Shown here piece after piece: positions 26,417 to 35,685 of a stretch of DNA of 64,000 bases. The position numbers were made by a program, and so were the translations under genes. The notes beneath the pieces are model-generated. The model saw nothing but the letters and a program-made list of their open reading frames with translations, was not told the origin of the DNA and did not search any database. This DNA comes from Flavobacteriaceae bacterium (GTDB taxonomy: Bacteria; Bacteroidota; Bacteroidia; Flavobacteriales; Flavobacteriaceae), in NCBI GenBank assembly GCA_021648755.1, contig JAKISG010000002.1, positions 1 through 64,000 on the forward strand, written 5' to 3'. Numbering within the stretch: the first letter of the stretch is position 1; each line of letters begins with the position of its first letter.

Positions 26417-26467
26417 ATGAAAACAAAAATGAAAACAATTACTTTTTTAACAAGTTTATTAATTAGT
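26346..26467 (+). repeat. Leader plus signal-peptide cassette, copy 2
   Basis: Near-identical to 25437-25562, ending after the codons for the shared signal peptide. The mature proteins differ, so promoter and export signal were duplicated or exchanged as one unit. Confidence 0.85.
26359..26383 (+). promoter_or_regulatory. Shared element GGAAT-N15-GTTTA (copy 3)
   Basis: GGAAT 26359-26363 and GTTTA 26379-26383, 33 nt before the ATG. Within the spacer one base differs from the other copies (AAACC against AAAAC). Confidence 0.5.
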
Positions 26468-27379
26468 GCTACATCTTTTGCTCAAATTGCATTTACAAGT
26501 TTTGAAGAGCCAAATATTGTTACCGTACAATATACAGATTTAGGCGACCCCGCAGTTGCTCACGACTTAGTAAGTAATGAGAATGAATCTATTGTAAATT
26601 TCACCTCAACAGGTGGAGAAATGGGGTTTAATGCTCGTTACGAACCGTATGATGTACCCTCAACTGGTTTAACAGATGGAGATTGGGTTGGTGTTGTTGA
26701 TGTTACAGAATTTGAAGTAGGTGCAATAAGTACCACAGATGGCTCACAAGGTTACAAAATTAGTGATGTTGACGGAAATTATATTCTTGAATTTGATCCT
26801 GTAGATTTAACAGGATTTACAGATGTAACTCTTTCTTTTAATCTTTTAATTAAAAGCAGTATGTATGAGGGTAACGGAACTGAAAATCATTCAGAATCAG
26901 ACACTTTTCGTATTTATGTAAAAGATCTTGCAAATGGTGCTGAATATGATGTATTTAGCCCACTAGGAATGAATATAACCTCACTATATTTAAATTTTTG
27001 GCAAGGTGGCGAAGTAAGTCTGCCTTCTGATATTACCACAGCACAATTAATTGTTCATGTTAGAACTAGTGAGCCTGAGGAAGCTATATATTTTGATGAT
27101 TTTGTTTTTGATGGCAAAGCTACTTTAAGTTTAGACGATATTAATATTAAACAAAACCAATTCTCTGTTTACCCAAACCCTTCAAAAGATTTTGTAAATA
27201 TTACATCTCAAATAAGCGGTAATAAAAACATAGAAATTTATAATCTTTTAGGAAAACGTATCATAAATACAACCATTTCTTCGGACAGATTAAATGTTTC
27301 TGAATTAATAAGTGGCATTTACATGATGAAAATCACTCAAAACGGTAGTTCTAGTACTAAGAAACTAATAATCAAGTAA
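26417..27379 (+). CDS. T9SS-secreted protein with a predicted jelly-roll domain
   Basis: 320 residues: the same signal peptide as the cupredoxin, a beta-rich central domain (about 20-235; IAFTSFEEPNIVTVQYTDLG, LEFDPVDLTGFTDVTLSFNL, EPEEAIYFDDFVFDG) that looks like a carbohydrate-binding or choice-of-anchor jelly-roll, and a T9SS type A domain (about 248-320; FSVYPNPSKDFVNITSQ, KLIIK end). No catalytic motif is visible. It probably belongs to the same regulon as the cupredoxin because it shares the whole upstream cassette. Confidence 0.78.
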   Translation: MKTKMKTITFLTSLLISATSFAQIAFTSFEEPNIVTVQYTDLGDPAVAHDLVSNENESIVNFTSTGGEMGFNARYEPYDVPSTGLTDGDWVGVVDVTEFEVGAISTTDGSQGYKISDVDGNYILEFDPVDLTGFTDVTLSFNLLIKSSMYEGNGTENHSESDTFRIYVKDLANGAEYDVFSPLGMNITSLYLNFWQGGEVSLPSDITTAQLIVHVRTSEPEEAIYFDDFVFDGKATLSLDDINIKQNQFSVYPNPSKDFVNITSQISGNKNIEIYNLLGKRIINTTISSDRLNVSELISGIYMMKITQNGSSSTKKLIIK

Positions 27380-27502
27380 GATAATTCAATTTTATCGTTA
27401 TATTTAAAAAGTTTCTGTAACAACTAAAAATGAATGTCATTCATTTCTTATTCTGTAGAAATGATAAACGACAAATTCTTATTTATTTATTAAGTTCGTG
27501 TG

Positions 27503-27527
27503 ACCACCTGCAAAGCAGGTGGTTTTT
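27503..27527 (+). terminator. Strong intrinsic terminator
   Basis: ACCACCTGC, loop AAA, GCAGGTGGT, then TTTTT. A GC-rich 9-bp stem in AT-rich DNA, 124 nt after the T9SS gene. Confidence 0.88.
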
Positions 27528-27558
27528 AAATTGAAATAAAATTTATTTCATTGTCATT

Positions 27559-27662
27559 TCTAATCACCCTCCTATTTTTTTAAATTCCTAATTCTTTTTT
27601 TTAAAAGATATTTTCAATTTTAAAGAAAAACCCTATCTTTGTACGTTAATTGAAAATAAAAA
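27559..27662 (+). repeat. Repeat copy 2 of the dnaX downstream region
   Basis: Matches 18973-19072 in order, including AAAGAAAAACCCTAT, TTTGTACGT and TTGAAAATAAAAA. The box TATCTTTG (27634-27641) is intact and is a plausible promoter for the ankyrin gene at 27734. Confidence 0.75.
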
Positions 27663-27733
27663 TTAAGTTATTAGAAGATGTTTTTGAATATTCTTAATAG
27701 AGTAATAAAAAAATCACTATAAAACTAAACAAA

Positions 27734-28909
27734 ATGAATAAAATAAAAGAAGCCTTACAACTTCAACCTGAATCTGATTTAAATCAAGTTTTACAACTTT
27801 TAAAAGATGGAGAAACATGGGAGTTAGATGCTTTTTCAACAAATCAAGCACTACGAAAAATTATAGAAAACGAAATGTTTGAAATTATAGATATTCTTAT
27901 TGAAAACGAAACAATTTCGTTAGATATTTTTGAATATCATAATTTTACAAACACCATTTTTGAACTGTTTATAGAAACTCCATTTACCGAAAAAAACAGA
28001 GAATACCTTTTAAAAATAATTAAGGATATTGAAAATATTGATGCTGAAATTAGTCAAAAAACTTGGTTGGGGTTTGCTATTGAAAGCAATGCAAATATTG
28101 AATTCTTAGAGATATTAATCCATAATGGTTGTAATATCAATACCATAGACTCCATTGAGCAAACCTATCTATTCTATACAAAAAATATTGAATTAACCGA
28201 ATTTTTAATCCACCAAGGATTAGATATTAATAAAAAAAATCTTGCTGGGCAAACTGTTCTTTATAATGGTGTTAAAAAGGAAAATATTAGAAGAACTAGA
28301 AATGAAAATCCAGAAGATAATAGAACGAAGTTAATTCAGTTGTATTTAGACAATGGCATTGATGTCAATTCGCAAGACAAAAAAGGCAATACCGTTTATG
28401 AGATTGTGTGCTTTGAAATAGTAAATTCTGATATATTTGAGCAATTATCTAATTACGATCCGCCAAGACTTGATTTAAAGAATAATAAAGGGCGATCCTT
28501 ATTTTTCGAATTTATATCTATACCAGTTTTGAATGTTGCTATGTTAGAACAAATGCTTAAATTAAGACCAGATGTTTATCAAGGAGAAAAAAACCCTTAT
28601 GGAGTTACTGTAACAGCAGCTGATATATTAGCAAAAAAGCCAGCATCAATTATTGAATTATTGCTAAAATACAATCTATTAGATGTTGAAAAAGTAGATA
28701 ATAAAGGAAATTCTTGGTTACATAAAGTATGTATGGAAGAATTAAATTATGAGCAAATTAAAGCAACAGAATTATATAAAAAAGTGAAAATTTTATTAAA
28801 AGCAGGTGCAGATCCAAACCTTAAAAATGATGAAGACAAATCGCCTATCGATTATGCACAAAATGATAATTTAAAAGCCAAAGCACTAACAATATTATTA
28901 AAAAATTAA
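27734..28909 (+). CDS. Ankyrin-repeat protein (divergent)
   Basis: 391 residues without signal peptide or membrane segment, so probably cytoplasmic. The N-terminal half is weakly repetitive. Clear ankyrin-like helices appear from about 110 (NIEFLEILIHNGCNINTID, NIELTEFLIHQGLDINKKNLAGQTVL) and near the end (VKILLKAGADPNLKNDEDKSPIDYAQ). Ankyrin repeats mediate protein binding; no enzymatic domain is fused. A second ankyrin gene follows 145 nt downstream on the same strand, suggesting a functional pair. Confidence 0.8.
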   Translation: MNKIKEALQLQPESDLNQVLQLLKDGETWELDAFSTNQALRKIIENEMFEIIDILIENETISLDIFEYHNFTNTIFELFIETPFTEKNREYLLKIIKDIENIDAEISQKTWLGFAIESNANIEFLEILIHNGCNINTIDSIEQTYLFYTKNIELTEFLIHQGLDINKKNLAGQTVLYNGVKKENIRRTRNENPEDNRTKLIQLYLDNGIDVNSQDKKGNTVYEIVCFEIVNSDIFEQLSNYDPPRLDLKNNKGRSLFFEFISIPVLNVAMLEQMLKLRPDVYQGEKNPYGVTVTAADILAKKPASIIELLLKYNLLDVEKVDNKGNSWLHKVCMEELNYEQIKATELYKKVKILLKAGADPNLKNDEDKSPIDYAQNDNLKAKALTILLKN

Positions 28910-29054
28910 AGTTTAGAAAACTATTTAAAAAATTAAATATTAGAGAGATTGATCTCTTAAAAATGTAAAAAAACTACTAAAAATAAATTAATGGTTGAAA
29001 GATGAAGTTGACTTTCAATAAACGATACTTAATGAACTTAAAAAAATAAAAATT

Positions 29055-30434
29055 ATGTCCCTATCATTTGTACAAGCCTGCGAAGCAGGAAAAAGAAAAA
29101 TAGCCGAATTATTGCTAGATAAAGAAACAGTTGATGTAAATTATACCGATGAAAAAGGTAGAACAGCTTTACATTATGCATCCCATCATGGCTATGCAGA
29201 TATTGCACAAAAATTAATTGATAAAGGTGCTAAAGTAGATTATGAAGAACATAATGGGGAGACCCCTTTATTTTTTGCCTTTTTACAAAACCAAAAAAGT
29301 ACAGCACTCATTTTATTAGATAACGATGCTAATATTGATATTAAAGATAATAACGGTAGCAGTTTACTACACATTGCAGCTAAAAAAGGTCAAATGGAAT
29401 TATGTTCCAAACTAATAGAAAAAGGAATGAATGTTGATCTTACCAACAACAATGCAGAAACACCTTTGATGTTTTCTATCTTATGTAGAAAAATGCCCGT
29501 AGTCAAAATTTTAGTAGAAGCTAGTGCCGATGTAAGTACTGTAAACAAAATAGGTTATGCACCATTACATATTGCTATTGATGCCAAAAATTTACCAATA
29601 ACAAAAATACTTTTAGAAGCAGGAGCTTTTGTAGATCAGCCAACAACAGATGGAGATACACCATTACTTAAAGCCTGTATAGATAGAAACCGAATGTTAG
29701 CTAAACTATTAGTTGACAACGGAGCTGATGTCTTTATAACCAACTCTAACGGAATGTCACCTATTTATTTTGCTTGTGGAAACAACCAAAAAGAACTGGT
29801 AGAGTTGTTCTTAGAGCAAGGTTTAGATGTAAATTACACCTTACCTTTAAATGGTGATCAAGACTCTATGAATTCATATTTAGATTGGGTTGAAACTACC
29901 AATGATTTATCTATGGATAATGCGTATACATTAAACAATAGTTACACTTATGGAGGTGAAAGCTTATTGCACTTAGCTGTAAAAAACGGGCATTTATACA
30001 TGGTTAAATTACTTTTAGCTAAGGGCGCAAGTATAAATATTCAAGATGAATCGGAAAATACACCTTTACACTATGCAGCGTCTAATGGTAAAATAGATAT
30101 CGTAAAATATCTATTAGAAAACAAGGCAGAAACTAACATTACTAATGTAAAAGATCAAAAAGCAATCGACTATTCCAACGTTAAAGGTTTTAACGAAATA
30201 ACCGAACTTATCTTAAAGCATATGCCGAGTGATACCGTTGTTGAAAAATCTGATAGTGTTACTAAGCCACAAAGTGGTGCTGATAGAAGTACAACAGAAA
30301 ATAAAACTTTAGAAACATTATCTGAAGAAGAAGTAATGAAAAAGTTAAAAAGTCTAAAAAGTCTATTCGAAAACGATTTAATCGATGAGGCAGAATATAA
30401 AGACAAAAAAAGCGAATTAATTAAACTTTTATAA
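29055..30434 (+). CDS. Ankyrin-repeat protein with C-terminal SHOCT-like domain
   Basis: 459 residues. Ten or so canonical ankyrin repeats run from about 5 to 390 (GRTALHYASHHGYADIAQKL, GSSLLHIAAKKGQMELCSKL, ENTPLHYAASNGKIDIVKYL). A Ser/Thr linker follows, then a short helical hairpin at about 425-459 (LKSLKSLFENDLIDEAEYKDKKSELIKLL) typical of SHOCT oligomerisation modules. No export signal is present. Its partner is unknown; it lies directly after another ankyrin gene. Confidence 0.9.
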   Translation: MSLSFVQACEAGKRKIAELLLDKETVDVNYTDEKGRTALHYASHHGYADIAQKLIDKGAKVDYEEHNGETPLFFAFLQNQKSTALILLDNDANIDIKDNNGSSLLHIAAKKGQMELCSKLIEKGMNVDLTNNNAETPLMFSILCRKMPVVKILVEASADVSTVNKIGYAPLHIAIDAKNLPITKILLEAGAFVDQPTTDGDTPLLKACIDRNRMLAKLLVDNGADVFITNSNGMSPIYFACGNNQKELVELFLEQGLDVNYTLPLNGDQDSMNSYLDWVETTNDLSMDNAYTLNNSYTYGGESLLHLAVKNGHLYMVKLLLAKGASINIQDESENTPLHYAASNGKIDIVKYLLENKAETNITNVKDQKAIDYSNVKGFNEITELILKHMPSDTVVEKSDSVTKPQSGADRSTTENKTLETLSEEEVMKKLKSLKSLFENDLIDEAEYKDKKSELIKLL

Positions 30435-30468
30435 AAGTTATTCTAAAAAGTGTATACATTTTTCTTGA

Positions 30469-30498
30469 GGTTCGCTAATTTTATAGACGAACCCTTTT
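30469..30498 (+). terminator. Terminator after the ankyrin pair
   Basis: GGTTCG (30469-30474) pairs with CGAACC (30488-30493), followed by CTTTTT. It lies 35 nt after the ankyrin stop. Confidence 0.65.
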
Positions 30499-30668
30499 TA
30501 AATATATATTTACATTGCCATAACCAAGTATTTTTGTACTTATCTAAATGCAAATAATTCATAATATTATTTATCTTTTTTCTTTGGCAAATAAGACCGT
30601 TCTTGGCTCTATTATTACTTTATAAAATGCCATAAATATTGAGTTTTTTTTATGCGGAGAATAAACTA

Positions 30669-30676
30669 TATATTTG
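30669..30676 (+). promoter_or_regulatory. Promoter box of the peptide-binding lipoprotein (TATATTTG)
   Basis: TATATTTG, 35 nt before the TTG start, matches TAnnTTTG. The -33 region is only T-rich. Confidence 0.45.
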
Positions 30677-30711
30677 TCGTATAAAGAAGAGTATTTAAAA
30701 AATAACAGAAA

Positions 30712-32349
30712 TTGAAAAAGAAGTTTTTAGATTATAACGGTATTTTGGTAAGTAAGAATCTTTTGCTAAAATGTATATTATTATTACTTCTGATTTCCTG
30801 TAAAAAACAATCCAAAAATTTTACTGATGATCAAGTTTTTAGGTATAATGAACATTCAAATATAACCTCTTTAGATCCCGCATTTGCAAAAAATCAGGCT
30901 AATATTTGGCCTTGTAATCAATTATTTAATGGTTTGGTACAATTAGATGATGCGCTAAAAATTCAACCAGATATTGCAAAAAAATGGAATTTCTCTGAAG
31001 ATGGAAAAACAATTAATTTTACTTTACGAAATGATGTGTATTTTCATAAACATAAACTGTTTGGTTTAGATAGCACAAGAACTGTAAGGGCACAAGATTT
31101 TGAGTACTCGTTTAATCGATTAATATCAACAGAAGTTGTAGCGCCTGGAAAATGGGTTTTAAATAATGTTTCGAGTTTTAGAGCATTGAATGATAGTGTT
31201 TTTCAGTTAAAACTAAAAGAAGCATTTCCACCATTTTTAGGGTTATTAACTATGAAATATTGCGCTGTTGTTCCTCAGGAAATTGTGGAGTATTACGGTA
31301 GTGAATTTCGATCAAACCCAATAGGAACAGGCCCTTTTTATTTTAAACTATGGGTAGAAAACACGAAATTGGTTCTTCGAAAAAATGAATACTATTATGA
31401 AAAAGAAAAGGGTGAGAAATTACCATATTTAGAGGCAATTTCTATCACATTTTTACCAGACAAGCAAAGTGAATTTCTACAATTAATTCAAGGTAATTTA
31501 GATATGCTTTCAGGTATAGATGCTTCATTTAAAGATGATATTTTAAAAAGAGATGGGCAATTAAACCCAAAATATGGACAACAAATAAAAATGCTCTCAA
31601 AGCCCTATTTAAATACGGAGTATTTAGGTTTTTTTATGGAAAATTCTAAATATCCAACAGCAAATATAAATTTACGAAAAGCAATAAATTATGGGTTTGA
31701 TCGTAAAAAAATGATCCGATTTTTGCGTAACGGTATTGGTACGCCAGCAATTCATGGTTTTATACCAAAAGGGCTACCAAGTTTTAACCATTTAAAAGGG
31801 TTTGATTATCAACCAAAACTAGCAAAAGAGTATCTTGATAAATATAGTAAAGAAACAGGTAATGAAAGCCCGTTAGTTACCATTACTACCAATGCGCAAT
31901 ATTTAGATTTGTGTGAATTTATTCAACAAGAAATGAGTAATTTAGGTATAACTATTAAAATAGATGTAGTACCTGGAACTGTTTTAAAAGAATTAAAGAA
32001 AAAAGGAGAAGCGCCTATTTTTAGAGCAAGTTGGATTGCTGATTATCCTGATGCAGAAAATTATTTAATGCTATTTTATAGTAAAAATTTTACACCAAAC
32101 GGTGCAAATTACACACATTTTAAAAATGAGGTATTTGATAGTTTATATGAACAATCTATTGCAACAGTAACAGCAAAAAAACGCCATAAATTATATCAAA
32201 AAATGGATTCAATACTTGTTGTTAACGCACCAATGATACCTTTATATTATGATGAAGTTACTGTCTTTATACAAAAAAATGTTACTAACTTTACAATTAA
32301 TGCTATCAATTCTTTAAATTTAAAAAGGGTAAAAAAAACTATTCCATAA
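30712..32349 (+). CDS. ABC transporter substrate-binding lipoprotein, family 5 (OppA/DppA-like)
   Basis: 545 residues. A hydrophobic segment with lipobox LISC (LLLLLISCKKQ, about 23-33) is followed by a family 5 solute-binding fold (LDPAFAKNQANIWPCNQLFNGLVQL, IAKKWNFSEDGKTINFTLRNDVYFH, FDRKKMIRFLRNG, WIADYPDAENYLMLFYSKN). It binds peptides or similar solutes. No permease or ATPase genes are adjacent. The start is TTG at 30712, with a second TTG in frame further on (about residue 12). Confidence 0.88.
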   Translation: MKKKFLDYNGILVSKNLLLKCILLLLLISCKKQSKNFTDDQVFRYNEHSNITSLDPAFAKNQANIWPCNQLFNGLVQLDDALKIQPDIAKKWNFSEDGKTINFTLRNDVYFHKHKLFGLDSTRTVRAQDFEYSFNRLISTEVVAPGKWVLNNVSSFRALNDSVFQLKLKEAFPPFLGLLTMKYCAVVPQEIVEYYGSEFRSNPIGTGPFYFKLWVENTKLVLRKNEYYYEKEKGEKLPYLEAISITFLPDKQSEFLQLIQGNLDMLSGIDASFKDDILKRDGQLNPKYGQQIKMLSKPYLNTEYLGFFMENSKYPTANINLRKAINYGFDRKKMIRFLRNGIGTPAIHGFIPKGLPSFNHLKGFDYQPKLAKEYLDKYSKETGNESPLVTITTNAQYLDLCEFIQQEMSNLGITIKIDVVPGTVLKELKKKGEAPIFRASWIADYPDAENYLMLFYSKNFTPNGANYTHFKNEVFDSLYEQSIATVTAKKRHKLYQKMDSILVVNAPMIPLYYDEVTVFIQKNVTNFTINAINSLNLKRVKKTIP

Positions 32350-32390
32350 ATAGAATCAAAAAACTTCCTTAACTTCGCAAAAAAACAAAC

Positions 32391-33344
32391 TTGAAGAAAT
32401 CTAATACTAATATAAATATTTTTAAAAATAAAAAGTTAAAAGTATTTATTGCATTTTTGGTATTGTCTATTTTATTTTGGTTTTTATCAAAACTTTCAAA
32501 AGAATATACACATACAATTAGTTTTAAAACCAATTATATAAACATTGCAAATGATAAAATATTACAAAACACACCACAGAATAAAATAGACTTAACGCTA
32601 AAGTCTTATGGATTCAGTTTTTTATCTTACAAACTCCATAGACCTAAACTAAATATTGATTTAAAAAATATTCAAAAGTTAAAAAATAGTAGGTATTATT
32701 GTCTATTAAACAAACAATTCTCTAATTTACAATCTCAAATTAGTAGAGAGACCTCTATTGTTGCTATAAATCCAGATACCCTGTTTTTTGAATTAGGAAT
32801 TTTAAAAAGTAAAAAAGTAAAGGTAGAACCTATTCTAAAATTAACCTTTAAAAAAGGGTTCTATTTAACAGATGAGATTGTTACTGAGCCAAAATTTATA
32901 ACAATAATAGGTTCTGAAAAGCAGATTGATTCTATTACAAAAGTTGAGTCTAAAGAAGTTACTCTAGATGCTATTTTTAAAAATTTTAAAAAAACAATAA
33001 AATTAAAAAAGGCTAATCATGTTAAATATTCTACTGATAAACTAAAAATTATAGGTAAAGTTGAAAAATTTACAGAAGGTAAGTTAAAACTAGATTTTAA
33101 CCTCATTAATGTAAACGATAGTATTAAAGTAAGTACATTTATTAAAAATGTTACCATTACTTATAAAGTCAGTTTAAAGAATTTTGATAACGTTTTAAAA
33201 AAAGATTTTAAAGTTATTTGTGATTTTTCAAAAACTCAAAAAGAAAAATTGAGTTACTTACAGCCCGAGTTTATTGCAAAATCTCCATTAGTTTCTGATG
33301 TAAAAATTAGCCCAAAACGAATAGAATACTTAATCAAAAAATGA
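32391..33344 (+). CDS. YbbR-like domain protein
   Basis: 317 residues with one N-terminal membrane segment (about 18-36, VFIAFLVLSILFWFLSKLS) and tandem YbbR-like beta-domains outside (KVEPILKLTFKKGFYLTDEIVTEPKFITIIGSE). YbbR/CdaR proteins regulate c-di-AMP synthase in Firmicutes; whether this applies here is unknown, since no diadenylate cyclase gene is adjacent. The start is TTG. The stop overlaps the coaE ATG by 4 nt, so the two are translationally coupled, an order I recall from other Bacteroidota. Confidence 0.8.
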   Translation: MKKSNTNINIFKNKKLKVFIAFLVLSILFWFLSKLSKEYTHTISFKTNYINIANDKILQNTPQNKIDLTLKSYGFSFLSYKLHRPKLNIDLKNIQKLKNSRYYCLLNKQFSNLQSQISRETSIVAINPDTLFFELGILKSKKVKVEPILKLTFKKGFYLTDEIVTEPKFITIIGSEKQIDSITKVESKEVTLDAIFKNFKKTIKLKKANHVKYSTDKLKIIGKVEKFTEGKLKLDFNLINVNDSIKVSTFIKNVTITYKVSLKNFDNVLKKDFKVICDFSKTQKEKLSYLQPEFIAKSPLVSDVKISPKRIEYLIKK

Positions 33345-33958
33345 CATTAATAATTGGTTTAACAGGAGGTATTGGTAGCGGCAAAACGACCGTTGCTAAA
33401 TTATTTAAGAAATTAGCTGTACCAATATACTTTATGGATTTAGAGGCGAAAAAATTAATGCAAAATTCAAAAATAATTAAGCGTAAATTAATAGTTAAAT
33501 TTGGTCAAGAAGTATATTTAAATAATAAATTAAACAGGTCTTTTTTGGCTAACATCGTTTTTAGTGATACCGAAAAATTAAAGCATTTAGAATCTATCGT
33601 ACACCCTAAAGTGAAACAGCATTTTAAAAGGTGGGTTAAAAAGCAAAATACACCATATGTTTTACAAGAAAATGCCATTTTATTTGAAAACGGTAATAGT
33701 GCATTTTGCGATTTTATTATAACTGTAACTGCTCCTTTAGAACTTAAAATAGATAGAGTAATTAAAAGAGATGCTATTTCTAAAAAAGAGGTTATTGCAA
33801 GAATGAATAATCAATGGACAGACGAAGTAAAAATTAAAAAATCTAATTTTATAATAAAAAATGTAGATCTAGAAATTACTAAGAAAGAGGTTCTTAAAAT
33901 TCATAAAAAGATATTGACTTACATAAAAGGAGCAAAAAACTTCTTAATCTTATGTTAA
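33341..33958 (+). CDS. coaE: Dephospho-CoA kinase
   Basis: A 205-residue P-loop kinase catalysing the last step of coenzyme A synthesis (3'-phosphorylation of dephospho-CoA). P-loop GLTGGIGSGKTTVAKLF (6-22), YFMDLEAKKLM, SIVHPKVKQHF and VTAPLELKIDRVIKRD match the family. The ATG overlaps the ybbR-like stop. Confidence 0.95.
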   Translation: MTLIIGLTGGIGSGKTTVAKLFKKLAVPIYFMDLEAKKLMQNSKIIKRKLIVKFGQEVYLNNKLNRSFLANIVFSDTEKLKHLESIVHPKVKQHFKRWVKKQNTPYVLQENAILFENGNSAFCDFIITVTAPLELKIDRVIKRDAISKKEVIARMNNQWTDEVKIKKSNFIIKNVDLEITKKEVLKIHKKILTYIKGAKNFLILC

Positions 33959-34015
33959 AATTATGTAATTTTAGTTAATTTGAGCTAAATAAACACTAGA
34001 ACCCTTACTTTAATT

Positions 34016-34023
34016 TAAATTTG
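34016..34023 (+). promoter_or_regulatory. Promoter box of the histidine kinase operon (TAAATTTG)
   Basis: TAAATTTG matches TAnnTTTG. The TTG at 34021 that would extend the kinase lies inside it, so the ATG at 34060 is the start. Confidence 0.5.
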
Positions 34024-34059
34024 TTAATTAATCAATTAAGAACTGTATTTTATTATAGA

Positions 34060-35646
34060 ATGAATAAAAGAATATTTATACCTTTAATTATCCTAATGAG
34101 CATTGCTCTAATTGGTATTATTACGGTTCAAATATTTTGGATAAACAACTCCATTGAAATAAGAGAAAAACAATTTTCTCAAAATGTAAAGTCAGCATTA
34201 TTTGATGTTTCAAAAAATATTCAACAAAGAGAGTTTAGAGATTTTTTTGAAGAAAATAGAAGTATTTTTGACCAATCAAATCTAGCAAAAAAAAGAGGTT
34301 TAAGAGAATTTTATTTTGAAAAATTAGATACCATTAATAATGAAAGGTTTATTTACAAACAAAGTATATTAATTAATAATTTTAAATCGCCATTAACCAT
34401 AATAACAAACGATTCTAATAATAGAGGGCAAATTAATTTTAAATCTTATTTTTCAAAAAAAGAAAAAGAAATTTCCTCATTAAATTTACATCATATTAAA
34501 GACGTTAGTAAAGAAAAGCAAACCGTTAATGTTTCTAAAATAGGAGAACTGTCTTTAATGAATAAGTACGAATTAGAATCGGTCTATAAAGAAACAGCAC
34601 CAAGTACGCCAATATATAAAAGAGTTAGTGTTAAAGAAATCATGCTTAATGTGAGTAATGAATTACAATTAAGAGGAATTAAAACATCTTTTGAATTTGC
34701 AATGTTTGATGATGATTACCCAACTAAAATTAAATCTGATAATTTTAAAAAAGAAGTTGGTAATAGTTACCAAGTTAGAATTTTTGAAAACGACTTAAAA
34801 ACAAGTGAATTTAAATTATTTGTAAATTTTCCAAACAAAAAAGATTATATATTGTCTGCTATTAAGAAGACCTTAATTTTTGCTTCTACATTTATTTTAT
34901 TTATTATTTTAGCATTTGCAACGGCACTTTATCAATTACTAAAACAAAAGAAAATTTCTGAGATTAAAACAGATTTTATAAATAATATGACTCATGAATT
35001 TAAAACACCAATTGCAACTATTAACTTAGCTTTAGATGCCATAAAAAACCCAAAAATCATAAATCATAAAGAAAGTATATTGCGTTACGCTAAAATAATA
35101 AGAGAAGAAAATAAAAGAATGCACGCACAAGTAGAGAATGTACTTAGAATCTCTAGGCTTGAAAAAAATCAATTAGAAATTAGTAAGGAAGTTATTGATA
35201 TTCACGACATAATAGATGAGGCAATAACCCATGTTGAACTATTGGTAAATAATAAAGAAGGGTACATTAAAAATAATTTTAAAGCAACACAATCAGAAGT
35301 TTTAGGAAGCGAATTACATTTAACTAATGTATTAGTAAACATTTTAGATAATGCCTTAAAATATACAAATGATGCTCCAAAAATTGAAATATCTACAGAG
35401 AACGTTGGTAAAAGCATTTTAATAAAAATTAAAGATCAAGGTATAGGAATGAGTAAAAATGTACAAAAACATGTTTTTGAAAAATTTTATAGAGAACAAA
35501 AAGGGAATATACATAATGTAAAAGGGCATGGCTTAGGGTTATCTTATGTAAAAAGCATTGTAGAAGATCATCAGGGCAATGTTGCTGTAGAAAGTGAAAA
35601 AAACAAAGGGAGTATATTTAACATAAAATTACCTGTTATTAATTAA
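34060..35646 (+). CDS. Sensor histidine kinase
   Basis: 528 residues: membrane span 1 (about 5-27), a periplasmic sensor region (about 28-262), span 2 (about 268-292), then HisKA with the phosphoacceptor H312 in MTHEFKTPIATINLALDA and a HATPase domain with N box (NVLVNILDNALKY), G1 (IKDQGIGMSKN) and G2 (GHGLGLSYVKSIV). No HAMP domain is obvious. The response-regulator gene follows 39 nt downstream. The pair resembles Bacteroides RprX/RprY; the signal is unknown. Confidence 0.92.
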   Translation: MNKRIFIPLIILMSIALIGIITVQIFWINNSIEIREKQFSQNVKSALFDVSKNIQQREFRDFFEENRSIFDQSNLAKKRGLREFYFEKLDTINNERFIYKQSILINNFKSPLTIITNDSNNRGQINFKSYFSKKEKEISSLNLHHIKDVSKEKQTVNVSKIGELSLMNKYELESVYKETAPSTPIYKRVSVKEIMLNVSNELQLRGIKTSFEFAMFDDDYPTKIKSDNFKKEVGNSYQVRIFENDLKTSEFKLFVNFPNKKDYILSAIKKTLIFASTFILFIILAFATALYQLLKQKKISEIKTDFINNMTHEFKTPIATINLALDAIKNPKIINHKESILRYAKIIREENKRMHAQVENVLRISRLEKNQLEISKEVIDIHDIIDEAITHVELLVNNKEGYIKNNFKATQSEVLGSELHLTNVLVNILDNALKYTNDAPKIEISTENVGKSILIKIKDQGIGMSKNVQKHVFEKFYREQKGNIHNVKGHGLGLSYVKSIVEDHQGNVAVESEKNKGSIFNIKLPVIN

Positions 35647-35685
35647 AAAAAAACATAAATTGAATTAAAATTAAATAAACATATT

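Larger units (their letters stand above)
27380..27733. other. Intergenic region: terminator, then repeat with promoter
   Basis: About 354 bases. It holds a strong terminator at 27503-27527 and a copy of the dnaX-downstream repeat (27559-27662). The last 70 bases before the ankyrin gene show nothing recognisable. Confidence 0.6.

Noticed and set aside
25512..27379. Defence or antiphage system in the accessory block
   Set aside because: No nuclease, reverse transcriptase, NTPase or toxin domain is seen; the products are exported T9SS proteins.
30712..32349. Complete peptide ABC transporter operon
   Set aside because: Only the binding lipoprotein is present; the next genes are ybbR-like and coaE.
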